From: Schistocerca nitens
Lineage: Eukaryota; Arthropoda; Insecta; Orthoptera; Acrididae
Assembly (NCBI RefSeq): GCF_023898315.1
Contig: NC_064623.1
Location: 19,915,140-19,979,139 of the forward strand
Direction of reading: 5' to 3'
Length of the DNA: 64,000 bases
The notes below the pieces were generated by a model. The model made no database searches. It saw nothing but the letters and a program-made list of their open reading frames with translations, and was not told where the DNA came from. Shown one piece after another: positions 1-9,611 of the stretch. Each line of letters starts with the position of its first letter. Position 1 is the stretch's first letter. Made by a program: the position numbers and the translations under genes.

Positions 1-930
1 CTTCATCTTCTCCATTAATTTTTTTTGTTTTTCCTTTCTTTTGTTCACGTGTTCCCGACTTCTACTTCCTTCTGCCTTGAAAGCTTTTCAACTTTAGTAT
101 TCTATTCTTAAAAAGGTTTTTTCTGTTATTTCCGGTTCTTTGATGTTGTTTCTTTCTTGTTCTTTTGTTAATTCTGCAATCCACCTGTTGTTGATTCTTT
201 TCTAGAAATACAAGAACATTTGCTTCGTTAGCCTGTCCTCCTTCATTCTGTAAAGGTGTACAAAGAACATTAATCTTTACTTTGCTGTTACTTTATTTTC
301 GTAGGTCTTCTCGTTACTTCTCATTTGTCAACCATCTGTGTTGTGCATTGGGCTCTTTATTTTTCTAATGATGCGTCTTTCAAGTACTTCTAAACTGTCC
401 AGCTTATAGTAGATCGATAAGGATTCACATCCATATAAACGATGTGGTCTTACCACCGTGGTACAGTTTAGTCAAGTTACTCGGGACACACATTTCTTAT
501 TGTAGAGATCTTTTCAAAGACCATATGCTGTTTCCATTATATTGACTATTGCAACGTCTGCAAATTTTTTTAGGGTACTATATTGTACAGTTTCTTCAAT
601 ATATTTAATTTTTGTAACTCAGTCTACTTAACTCATTTGCGTTTGTATGGATTTCGGTGGATTTTTAATATTTGTCGTTAATTTTTTTTTCAGCTGAAAT
701 TTTGAGAATTTCTATTCGCTATTTTCCGAAAAGGATTCGTGTAAATTCTTTTATCAGCTTTTTCTGAAAGTTTTACAAAATTGCCTGCAAAAACTAGGCT
801 GTGTACCTGAATTCCATTTGATTTTCTTCCCAGAGGTATTGGTTCTGTTTTGTGATTTCCTTTTCACCTGAAGTCTATCTACTTACTTTTTTTTTCCTAA
901 AACGCTGGTAAACAGTGAAGGTCATAAGTC
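1..930 (-). pseudogene. Decayed LINE reverse-transcriptase remnant
   Basis: Read on the minus strand, the segment shows scattered non-LTR reverse-transcriptase-like blocks in broken frames. Around 700-860 there is a block resembling the strand before and around the catalytic FADD box, here degraded to FAGN and followed by KLSEKADK. Around 340-450 there is a piece like the C-terminal region of RTE-type proteins (LEVLERRIIRKI). Stops and frameshifts abound and no long frame survives. The relic runs off the left edge, so its 3' end is not seen. The clade is unsure; it is clearly more divergent than the RTE copies further right. Confidence 0.45.
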
Positions 931-2785
931 ATCTGCTTATCTAACACCAGTTTTTATTTCAGATGGCTTATTTGTCCCATAAATTTAATTTTATATACTA
1001 ATATTATTATTACTATTACTATTGTTATGTTGCTGGTGATATTTACACCAGTTCATTTTTTGTTTCAGGTAAGCGGAAGCATCACATTGGAGACAGCGCA
1101 CCGAAACAGTAAGTAGGCATTCAAGTAACTACAAATAGTTGTTTCAAAAGCGATACGTCACAGCGGTGGTTGACCTTTGTTTAGATTATGCTGGCTGATC
1201 CAGTTAACAGAATCAGTTACCAGCAGCGTAAATGACGAGTGGGCGTTGTTTTATTGAAACAAATCATTTGCCTGTGTCAGGTTGTTTTTTTGTGTGAAAC
1301 ACTTCGTTTTGTCAATGACCCGTTTTCTCTTTCCTTAGACATTATCAAGCATCACAACCGTTGCAGGAAAATAACTTCCGTAAGAAGTTTAAAATGTAAT
1401 GAGGCTGTAGATATAGTACAAAAAGAAGGCTATTGACGTAATTTTAGTTGTAACGTTGGTCGTGAAGGCTGTTCTACCAGAAGTTTCCTCTGAAATCCTA
1501 AACGTACAGCTGATGTAACATAATGTTTCTGAATCTTAGAGAATTCAAGTGTCCTACGTGTGGTGTCGCTGTAGTATTCAAGTGTGTCTATTCTTAGAAG
1601 GTCATGTCAAAACTTCAACGCAATTTTTTCTAAAGCAACATTTACTGGGAATCTGACGTTGCAAGTAACATCATTTCGTCATACATAGCCTGCCTCAACT
1701 TCTACATCCTTCGTCATATTCCGCCATGGAAACAATTCTGCCACATTGTGCCCATTGTTGTGGCAGCGCCTGCACAACCTCGCCATCAGAATGAAATTTG
1801 GATAAACGCAGGTACTCCTCCATCGGACCAAAAAGGTGAAAACTACTTGCAGCTAGGATGTTGCAGCAGCTCAGAAGCAAGTTTCTGAATGCACTGCATT
1901 GTTTTCGCAGCTGTCCGAGAGCAGATATTATTCTGAACCGAAGTCACACATTTTTCATTGTTTTTTCTTTTCTTTTACTTTATTCTCTCTCATCTTCGTT
2001 TGGACTTTAGATCTCGCAGTAGCTCACATTAACTTTCACTATTCACTATTTGACCATCAGGACTGTTGTGAAGCATATCTGTTTGTCTTCGGCTTTGAGG
2101 AGGATGGATGATGCATAACACTGACAAACATTTCATAGGTTAAGCCATGTCGCTGCTGAGTGCGTGATATCAGCTTAGAGAGCAGAAAAAAAACCGCACT
2201 TACGTCTTGCCCTGTTATTTTCATACACACAGGATACACACAGGAGATGAACTCAAAATACTCATTCTTATCTGACGACTACACACTTGTAACGGTGGTA
2301 GACCCCCTGCTCAGAATGTTTGAAAATGACCACGTGTCGAAATTGCAATGGCAGTATATAATATTCAAACAGCCAGAGAGGAATGATGCCATTTAATTAG
2401 TTCACGAAGGCTGTGGACCCTATCACCATCAAATATCCGAGAGAGAAATGTTGGTATAAGACTAACAGTCAGGAAGATAGTCATTAAATTCTAGAATTCG
2501 ATCTAACTTCATGTAAATCAATTGTTCGCCATAGAGCGGCAAAGAGCTTATACATAAAGTTCCAAAAAGATTACACTAAATGAAATTCTTTCTTGACGTA
2601 AAATATGTATTTATAACCGATTAACCCGCTTCATGGTTCATGGTTCGTGGTTCACACTCGCGATCACAAGTTCCCCATCTAACGGATTCCAGGAGCAACA
2701 AAAATTCAGAACTTTCACTTTCAATATTTCGCATGATTACTGACTAAATAAAAAAAAATTTAAAATTCTGTCATAACCTACTCAT
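931..2785. other. No recognisable gene
   Basis: A+T-rich sequence with only short, unrelated open frames on both strands. The one structure noted is a 40-base segment at 1069-1108 with a pyrimidine-rich tract plus AG before it and GTAAGT after it, resembling a microexon. No protein family, tRNA or TE ends were recognised. Confidence 0.4.
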
Positions 2786-2787
2786 TA

Positions 2788-3634
2788 AGGGTGACAATTA
2801 TTGAACTATATTAAGTAAAATCGTCATAACTTATGAACAGTTTGCGTTAGGACGGTCAAACTGCACGGCAGGCCCCGGGTTATAGTGGGAATTAGAATGC
2901 GCTGTATGATTTGGTTTAGAGACGAAGCCCACTTTCATTCGGATGGGTTCGTCAAGAAGCAAAATTGGCACATTTGGCCGACTGAGAATCCGCATTTCGC
3001 GATCGAGAAGTCTCCTCACCCTCAATGGGTGACTGTGTGGTGTGCAGTGTCCAGTCACGGAATAATCGGTGCGATATTCCTTGATGACACGGTGACTACC
3101 GAAAAGTACGTGAAGGTTGGTGGAAGATGATTTCATCCCCATTATCCAAAGTGTCCCTGATTTCGTCAAGATGTGGTTCATACAAGATGGACCTCGACCC
3201 CATCGAAGCAAGAGAGTGTTTGATGTCCTGGAGGAGCACTTTGGGGACAGCATTCTGGCTCTGGGGTACCCAGAGGTCATTGGCATGGGCCTCGATTGGT
3301 AGCCATATTCTCCGGATGTGAACACATGCGTCTCCTTTTATGGGGCTATATTAAAGACAAGGTGTGCAGAAATACCCCAAAACCATCGCTTAACTGAAAA
3401 CAGCGATTCAGGAGGTCATCGACAGCGTCGATGTCCCGACACTTCAAGGGGTCATGCAGAATTTCGCTATTCGTCTGTCCCACACCACCGCCAATGATGG
3501 CAGGTAGATGGAACATGTGCTAACCTAAATCTGAATACCTTTAGTGCCGTTTACATGTTGAACAAAGAGTGTGCACGCCGTAGTCTGTAGCTACTGTACG
3601 CTTTTTTCGTATAGTTCAGTAACAGGACAGTGTG
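2788..3634 (+). mobile_element. M1 mariner-like deletion copy, degraded
   Basis: A Tc1/mariner-superfamily relic. The left terminal repeat begins AGGGTGACAATTATTGAAC after a TA at 2786-2787. A decayed inverted counterpart (TATAGTTCAGTAACAGGACA) lies near 3611-3630. Transposase pieces follow in order: an IWFRDEAHFHSDGF block with the first catalytic Asp (about 2909-2950), a VTVWCAVSSHGIIG block (about 3030-3070), an FIQDGPRPHRS block with the second Asp (about 3178-3210), and PYSPDVNTC (about 3303-3330). The frame is interrupted, including a stop just before PYSPD. The N-terminal DNA-binding part is missing: only about 130 bases separate the terminal repeat from the first catalytic block. The right boundary is approximate. 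A second copy at 44782-48256 has the same architecture. Confidence 0.72.
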
Positions 3635-4028
3635 TTCTCGTATACGTCTTGAGGTAGCGAAACTCGCTACGCAGAATTTACCTCCACCATACTCATCCAC
3701 TGTTTCATAATGAGAGCATTTAGCGACTCCAAACTAATTTTAAACAGAATGCCAAACCTTTTCTACTCTTTTTCTCGCTTACAGTCTTAACATGAAACAT
3801 ACAACACATTAACTCTTTGGTAATCATCCGTTTGAAAGTGTCTCATACCTGGGAGTTCAATTCTTTTAAACAATCGGGCATTTGCTGGTAACCCTGACTC
3901 TTCCACATACAGTGTCTTTTTGCTTAGAATATTCTCTAAAGACTGCGTCTGCCTTCTCAGCTCCTAAAGTTTAAATATACCACTTAACAAAAATAACCTT
4001 CGTTATATTAATAAATAATTCCAGTATT
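3635..4028. other. No recognisable gene
   Basis: A+T-rich spacer between the M1 relic and the fold-back element; nothing identified. Its last 11 bases (4018-4028, ATTCCAGTATT) are the left TSD of the next element. Confidence 0.4.
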
Positions 4029-4489
4029 CAGAATGAGATTTTCACTCTGCAGCGGAGTGTGCGCTGATATGTAACTTCCTGGCAGATTAAAACTGTGTGC
4101 CCGACCGAGACTCGAACTCGGGACCTTTGCCTTTCGCGGGCAAGTGCTCTACCATCTGAGCTACCGAAGCACGACTCACGCCCGGTACTCACAGCTTTAC
4201 TTCTGCCAGTATCTCGTCTCCTACCTTCCAAACTTTACAGAAGCTCTCCTGCGAACCTTGCAGAACTAGCACTCCTGAAAGAAAGGATATAGCGGAGACA
4301 TGGCTTCGCAGGAGAGCTTCTGTAAAGTTTGGAAGGTAGGAGACGAGATACTGGCAGAAGTAAAGCTGTTAGTACCGGGCGTGAGTCGTGCTTCGGTAGC
4401 TCAGATGGTAGAGCACTTGCCCGCGAAAGGCAAAGGCCCCGAGTTCGAGTCTCGGTCGGGCACACAGTTTTAATCTGCCAGGAAGTTTC
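4029..4489. mobile_element. Fold-back element of two opposed tRNA-like SINE units
   Basis: Two copies of one tRNA-derived unit face each other around a short centre at roughly 4256-4300. The minus-strand tRNA-like module lies at 4099-4170 and the plus-strand one at 4390-4462. Each has an A-box-like TAGCTCAGATGGTAGAGC and a B-box-like GTTCGAGTCTC. Outer arms share CTTCCTGGCAGATTAAAAC. The whole is flanked by perfect 11-bp direct repeats ATTCCAGTATT (4018-4028 and 4490-4500), so it inserted as one unit. The left arm carries about 45 extra terminal bases that the right arm lacks. The anticodon loop does not have the usual U33, arguing against a functional tRNA gene. Confidence 0.8.
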
Positions 4490-4500
4490 ATTCCAGTATT

Positions 4501-5830
4501 GTCAGATATTTAACAGCACATAAATAAGGATCGGTAACTTGCAATTAACACTTACTTTCATTCACGTCAACGTAAATCTGAGCATTTCTCAACAACCTCT
4601 CAGTAATAACTGAACCAGTTCAGACAGCAGAAAAGAAGAAATTATAGAACTTCGTTATCAGAAATATAAGTACATGACATGTATTTGCAGTTGACAACAT
4701 GGACAACTATCGGCTGTATAATGGAACGAAGCTCGTTGGATGACTTTTTGGACATGGATTCCTATTCAAAATATTACGTACTCGCACCCCTCTACAAGTC
4801 CTAGAGTTTGTAACGGGAATTTATGAACACCCTGTATGTAGCACAGGCATTATAAATTACGTGAATTCCATGTAAAGTTCATGGTACACTTGGTACACGC
4901 ACGCAGTCAATACATTCCCTATATCAGAACTTCTCACGCTGATTCCTTTGTCATTCACCTATAACTGAATATCCTCTTCCTGCAGAAACCGGACAGTACT
5001 GACGTAGTCCGTTATGACAGTCGACGAAATAGGCCCGTCACAGATATAGGTTGGGGCGTTCCAGCTCTGATCAGAGTCTTAAGAAACTTTCAGTGTTGTC
5101 TGTCATAGCGTGAACACCCTAGGATCACACGGCTTGAGGTCTGCAATCTCGATTGGGAGGACTTTGCAGGACGAAGGATAACAGCCGTGTCGCAGACGGA
5201 TGTGCGTTATAGTAGTGGTACGACGTCTAGATAGCTTCATTTATGAGAATCAGGTTTTTCGCAGTATCAGTCGTGGGTGTCGACTCGTGGAAGTTACTGC
5301 GCATCCTGTGTTGCGTGTTGCCGTGTTACAGGCGCTGCCAGACCAGCGACCTGCCTGGGGTGATACGCAACTGGAGTGCTAGCTGCTCGTAGTGGCCTCA
5401 GAGAGCACGTTACACGTGTCGTCCCACGCTAGGACTATTGTACAATGACAACAGCGCACTGTCAGAGGCGAGAACATGTTCCGGGCTTCCTGCAGGGCTT
5501 CGAGTGAAATGGCGCGCCAGCTGCAAACGAACTTGAGAATCGAAGTACGCAGAGTATTACGATTCGTGTGCGCAAAACGTACAAATTTCACGCGGATTCA
5601 CCTTGCACTCTGCTGGTTCATTAGCCAAATATACTGTCGCTTCCTGGAATAGTGAAATGGTTCCAGTAACTTGACCAAGGTCGCACACACACACGTGGAT
5701 CTTGTTGATAGGGAAGATGAGATCTCGCTTCAGGCTGTTTCCATCCTTTAGGCAAGCTCAGAGAACATCTGGGCGGGGAGGGGGAGGGTGGGGGGGGGGA
5801 GAAGAGAAGTTCACATACAGGTTCTGGAAT
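4501..5830. other. No recognisable gene; G-rich tract near 5771
   Basis: No protein family was recognised on either strand; the short open frames look random. At 5771-5799 the plus strand carries runs of three to nine G separated by single bases, a strong potential G-quadruplex. Confidence 0.4.
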
Positions 5831-5981
5831 GGCTCCTTTATCAGGGAGCGAATTTCTACCCCAGAGGAGTTAAAAGATTGATACAACATACCGAACGTAG
5901 CAATCTTTTAACTCCTCTGGGGTAGAAATTCACTCCCTGATAATAAAGGAGCCAAAGATTGATACAACATACCGAACGTAG
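5831..5981. repeat. Inverted plus direct duplication, template-switch-like
   Basis: The 50 bases at 5831-5880 recur in reverse complement at 5901-5953 with one substitution and a 3-base insertion. The 20 bases between the arms (5881-5900) recur directly at 5962-5981. The last 10 bases of that direct repeat (CCGAACGTAG) are also part of the TSD of the RTE insertion that follows. No terminal motifs of a known transposon are present. Confidence 0.85.
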
Positions 5982-8900
5982 CCCCCCATGAACCATGGAC
6001 CTTGCCGTTGGTGGGGAGGCTTGCGTGCCTCAGCGATACAGATGGCCGTACCGTAGGTGCAACCACAACGGAGGGGTATCTGTTGAGAGGCCAGACAAAC
6101 ATGTGGTTCCTGAAGAGGGGCAGCAGCCTTTTCAGTAGTTGCAGGGGCAACAGTCTGGATGATTGACTGATCTGGCCTTGTAACATTAACCAAAACGGCC
6201 TTGCTGTGCTGGTACTGCGAACGGCTGAAAGCAAGGGGAAACTACAGCCGTAATTTTTCCCGAGGACATGCAGCTCTACTGTATGATTAAATGATGATGG
6301 CGTCCTCTTGGGTAAAATATTCCGGAGGTAAAATAGTCCCCCATTCGGATCTCCGGGCGGGGACTACTCAAGAGGACGTCGTTATCAGGAGAAAGAAAAC
6401 TGGCGTTCTACGGATCGGAGCGTGGAATGTCAGATCACTTAATCGGGCAGGTAGGTTAGAAAATTTGAAAAGGGAAATGGATAGGTTAAAGTTAGATATA
6501 GTGGGAATTAGTGAAGTTCGGTGGCAGGAGGAACAAGACTTTTGGTCAGGTGATTACAGGGTTATAAATACAAAATCAAATAGGGGTAATGCAGGAGTAG
6601 GTTTAATAATGAATAAAAAAATAGGAGTGCGGGTTAGCTACTACAAACAGCATAGTGAACGCATTATTGTGGCCAAGATAGACACAAAGCCCATGCCTAC
6701 TACAGTAGTACAAGTTTATATGCCAACTAGCTCTGCAGATGATGAAGAAATAGATGAAATGTATGACGAGATAAAAGAAATTATTCAGGTAGTGAAGGGA
6801 GACGAAAATTTAATAGTCATGGGTGACTGGAATTCGTCAGTAGGAAAAGGGAGAGAAGGAAACATAGTAGGTGAATATGGATTGGGGGGAAGGAATGAAA
6901 GAGGAAGCCGCCTTGTAGAATTTTGCACAGAGCATAACTTAATCATAGCTAACACTTGGTTCAAGAATCATGAAAGGAGGCTGTATACATGGAAGAAGCC
7001 AGGAGATACTGACAGGTTTCAGATTGATTATATAATGGTAAGACAGAGAGTTAGGAACCAGGTTTTAAATTGTAAGTCATTTCCTGGGGCAGATGTGGAT
7101 TCTGACCACAATCTATTGGTTACAAACTGCAGATTGAAACTGAAGAAACTGCAAAAAGGTGGGAATTTAAGGAGATGGGACCTGGATAAACTGAAAGAAC
7201 CAGAGGTTGTAGAGAGTTTCAGGGAGAGCATAAGGGAACGATTGACAGGAATGGGGGAAAGAAATACAGTAGAAGAAGAATGGGTAGCTCTGAGGGATGA
7301 AGTGGTGAAGGCAGCAGACGATCAAGTAGGTAAAAAGACGAGGGCTAATAGAAATCCTTGGGTAACAGAAGAAATATTGAATTTAATTGATGAAAGGAGA
7401 AAATATAAAAATGCAGTAAATGAAGCAGGCAAAAAGGAATACAAACGTCTCAAAAATGAAATCGACAGGAAGTGCAAAATGGCTAAGCAGGGATGGCTAG
7501 AGGACAAATGTAAGGATGTAGAGGCTTGTCCCACTAGGGGTAAGATAGATACTGCCTACAGGAAAATTAAAGAGACCTTTGGAGAGAAGAGAACCACTTG
7601 TATGAATATCAAGAGCTCAGATGGCAATCCAGTTCTAAGCAAAGAAGGGAAGGCAGAAAGGTGGAAGGAGTATATAGAGGGTTTATACAAGGGCGATGTA
7701 CTTGAGGACAATATTATGGAAATGGAAGAGGATGTAGATGAAGATGAAATGGGAGATAAGATACTGCGTGAAGAGTTCGACAGAGCACTGAAAGACCTGA
7801 GTCGAAACAAGGCCCCGGGAGTAGACAACATTCCACTAGAACTACTGATGGCCTCGGGAGAGCCAGTCATGACAAAACTCTACCATCTGGTGAGCACGAT
7901 GTATGAGACAGGCGAAATACCCTCAGACTTCAAGAAGAATATAATAATTCCAATCCCAAAGAAAGCAGGTGTTGACAGATGTGAAAATTACCGAACTATC
8001 AGTTTAATAAGTCACAGCTGCAAAATACTAACGCGAATTCTTTACAGACGAATGGAAAAACTGGTAGAAGCCGACCTCGGGGAAGATCAGTTTGGATTCC
8101 GTAGAAATGTTGGAACACGTGAGGCAATACTGACCTTACGACTTATCTTGGAAGAAAGATTAAGAAAAGGCAAACCTACGTTTCTAGCATTTGTAGACTT
8201 AGAGAAAGCTTTTGACAATGTTGACTGGAATACTCTCTTTCAAATTCTGAAGGTGGCAGGGGTAAAATACAGGGAGCGAAAGGCTATTTACAATTTGTAC
8301 AGAAACCAGATGGCAGTTATAAGAGTCGAGGGGCATGAAAGGGAAGCAGTGGTTGGGAAAGGAGTGAGGCAGGGTTGTAGCCTCTCCCCGATGTTATTCA
8401 ATCTGTATATTGAGCAAGCAGTAAAGGAAACAAAAGAAAAATTCGGAGTAGGTATTAAAATTCATGGAGAAGAAGTAAAAACTTTGAGGTTCGCCGATGA
8501 CATTGTAATTCTGTCAGAGACAGCAAAGGACTTGGAAGAGCAGTTGAACGGAATGGACAGTGTCTTGAAAGGAGGATATAAGATGAACATCAACAAAAGC
8601 AAAACGAGGATAATGGAATGTAGTCGAATTAAGTCGGGTGATGCTGAGGGAATTAGATTAGGAAATGAGACACTTAAAGTAGTAAAGGAGTTTTGCTATT
8701 TAGGGAGTAAAATAACCGATGATGGTCGAAGTAGAGAGGATATAAAATGTAGACTGGCAATGGCAAGGAAAGCGTTTCTGAAGAAGAGAAATTTGTTAAC
8801 ATCGAGTATAGGTTTAGGTGTCAGGAAGTCGTTTCTGAAAGTATTTGTATGGAGTGTAGCCATGTATGGAAGTGAGACATGGACGATAACTAGTTTGGAC

Positions 8901-9274
8901 AAGAAGAGAATAGAAGCTTTCGAAATGTGGTGCTACAGAAGAATGCTGAAGATAAGGTGGGTAGATCACGTAACTAATGAGGAGGTATTGAATAGGATTG
9001 GGGAGAAGAGAAGTTTGTGGCACAACTTGACTAGAAGAAGGGATCGGTTGGTAGGACATGTTTTGAGGCATCAAGGGATCACAAATTTAGCATTGGAGGG
9101 CAGCGTGGAGGGTAAAAATCGTAGAGGGAGACCAAGAGATCAATACACTAAGCAGATTCAGAAGGATGTAGGTTGCAGTAGGTACTGGGAGATGAAGAGG
9201 CTTGCACAGGATAGAGTAGCATGGAGAGCTGCATCAAACCAGTCTCAGGACTGAAAACCACAACAACAACAACA
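5982..9274 (+). mobile_element. Full-length RTE-type non-LTR retrotransposon
   Basis: A complete LINE of about 3.29 kb. It is bounded by a perfect 11-bp TSD, ACCGAACGTAG, at 5971-5981 and 9275-9285. It has a 5' leader of about 309 bases beginning with six C residues, one long ORF (6291-9254) and a short 3' end closing in (CAA)n. The single ORF with an APE-type endonuclease followed by reverse transcriptase, the short 3' region and the simple-repeat tail fit the RTE clade. Related but broken copies lie at 12449-14353, 44694-49090, 56845-58389 and 63506-64000. The uninterrupted ORF and clean TSD suggest a recent insertion that may still be competent. The leader may hold a self-cleaving ribozyme (see findings). 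Confidence 0.93.
6291..9254 (+). CDS. RTE endonuclease/reverse transcriptase, 987 aa, intact
   Basis: A single-polypeptide retrotransposon protein performing target-primed reverse transcription. The N-terminal APE-like endonuclease covers about residues 38-280: NVRSLN, the metal-binding Glu in ISEVRW (about 75), GDWN (about 178), DYIMV (about 246) and the terminal SDHN box (about 272). A basic linker follows. Reverse transcriptase spans about residues 500-800, with IIPIPKKAG (about 550), QFGFRRNVGTREA, the catalytic Asp in FVDLEKAFDNVDW, RQGCSLSPMLFNLYIE and the FADD box (about 733). The C-terminal domain includes YGSETWT and an RRGRPRDQYTKQIQKD segment before the stop. The frame is uninterrupted and of usual length for RTE proteins. 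Three Met codons stand in a row at the start, so the exact start among them is arbitrary. Confidence in family and integrity is high; activity is inferred. Confidence 0.93.
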   Translation: MMMASSWVKYSGGKIVPHSDLRAGTTQEDVVIRRKKTGVLRIGAWNVRSLNRAGRLENLKREMDRLKLDIVGISEVRWQEEQDFWSGDYRVINTKSNRGNAGVGLIMNKKIGVRVSYYKQHSERIIVAKIDTKPMPTTVVQVYMPTSSADDEEIDEMYDEIKEIIQVVKGDENLIVMGDWNSSVGKGREGNIVGEYGLGGRNERGSRLVEFCTEHNLIIANTWFKNHERRLYTWKKPGDTDRFQIDYIMVRQRVRNQVLNCKSFPGADVDSDHNLLVTNCRLKLKKLQKGGNLRRWDLDKLKEPEVVESFRESIRERLTGMGERNTVEEEWVALRDEVVKAADDQVGKKTRANRNPWVTEEILNLIDERRKYKNAVNEAGKKEYKRLKNEIDRKCKMAKQGWLEDKCKDVEACPTRGKIDTAYRKIKETFGEKRTTCMNIKSSDGNPVLSKEGKAERWKEYIEGLYKGDVLEDNIMEMEEDVDEDEMGDKILREEFDRALKDLSRNKAPGVDNIPLELLMASGEPVMTKLYHLVSTMYETGEIPSDFKKNIIIPIPKKAGVDRCENYRTISLISHSCKILTRILYRRMEKLVEADLGEDQFGFRRNVGTREAILTLRLILEERLRKGKPTFLAFVDLEKAFDNVDWNTLFQILKVAGVKYRERKAIYNLYRNQMAVIRVEGHEREAVVGKGVRQGCSLSPMLFNLYIEQAVKETKEKFGVGIKIHGEEVKTLRFADDIVILSETAKDLEEQLNGMDSVLKGGYKMNINKSKTRIMECSRIKSGDAEGIRLGNETLKVVKEFCYLGSKITDDGRSREDIKCRLAMARKAFLKKRNLLTSSIGLGVRKSFLKVFVWSVAMYGSETWTITSLDKKRIEAFEMWCYRRMLKIRWVDHVTNEEVLNRIGEKRSLWHNLTRRRDRLVGHVLRHQGITNLALEGSVEGKNRRGRPRDQYTKQIQKDVGCSRYWEMKRLAQDRVAWRAASNQSQD

Positions 9275-9363
9275 ACCGAACGTAGTTTACAAAGAGTTAG
9301 TCACGATGGTGGAAAATGGTGTCATGTACCTGTGTAAGGGTGCGGGGGTTTGTTTTTTTTTGC

Positions 9364-9599
9364 ACCGAGCGAGGTGGCGCAGTGGTTAGCACACTGGACT
9401 CGCATTCGGGAGGACGACGGTTCAATCCCGTCTCCAGACATCCTGATTTAGGTTTTCCGTGATTTCCCTAAATCGTTTCAGGCAAATGCCGGGATGGTTC
9501 CTTTGAAGGGGCACGGCCGATTTCCTTCCCAATCCCGAGCTTGCGCTCCGTCTCTAATGACCTCGTTGTCGACGGGACGTTAAACACTAAGAACCAACC
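9364..9599 (+). mobile_element. tRNA-derived SINE, family B, full length
   Basis: The head contains an A-box-like TGGCGCAGTGGTTAGCAC and B-box-like GGTTCAATCCC. A body follows with TTTAGGTTTTCCGTGATTTCC and an end near GACGGGACGTTAAACACTAA. Flanking T-rich direct repeats (TTTG, then 6 to 9 T, then GC) at 9349-9363 and 9600-9611 mark the insertion. A truncated relative lies at 46046-46242. It is non-coding and would be transcribed by RNA polymerase III if active. Confidence 0.8.
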
Positions 9600-9611
9600 T
9601 TTGTTTTTTGC

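Noticed and set aside
4390-4462. Functional tRNA gene (also 57709-57783)
   Set aside because: Position 33 of the anticodon loop is not U, the copies lie inside mobile inverted repeats, and mismatches occur in stems; they are tRNA-derived repeat heads.
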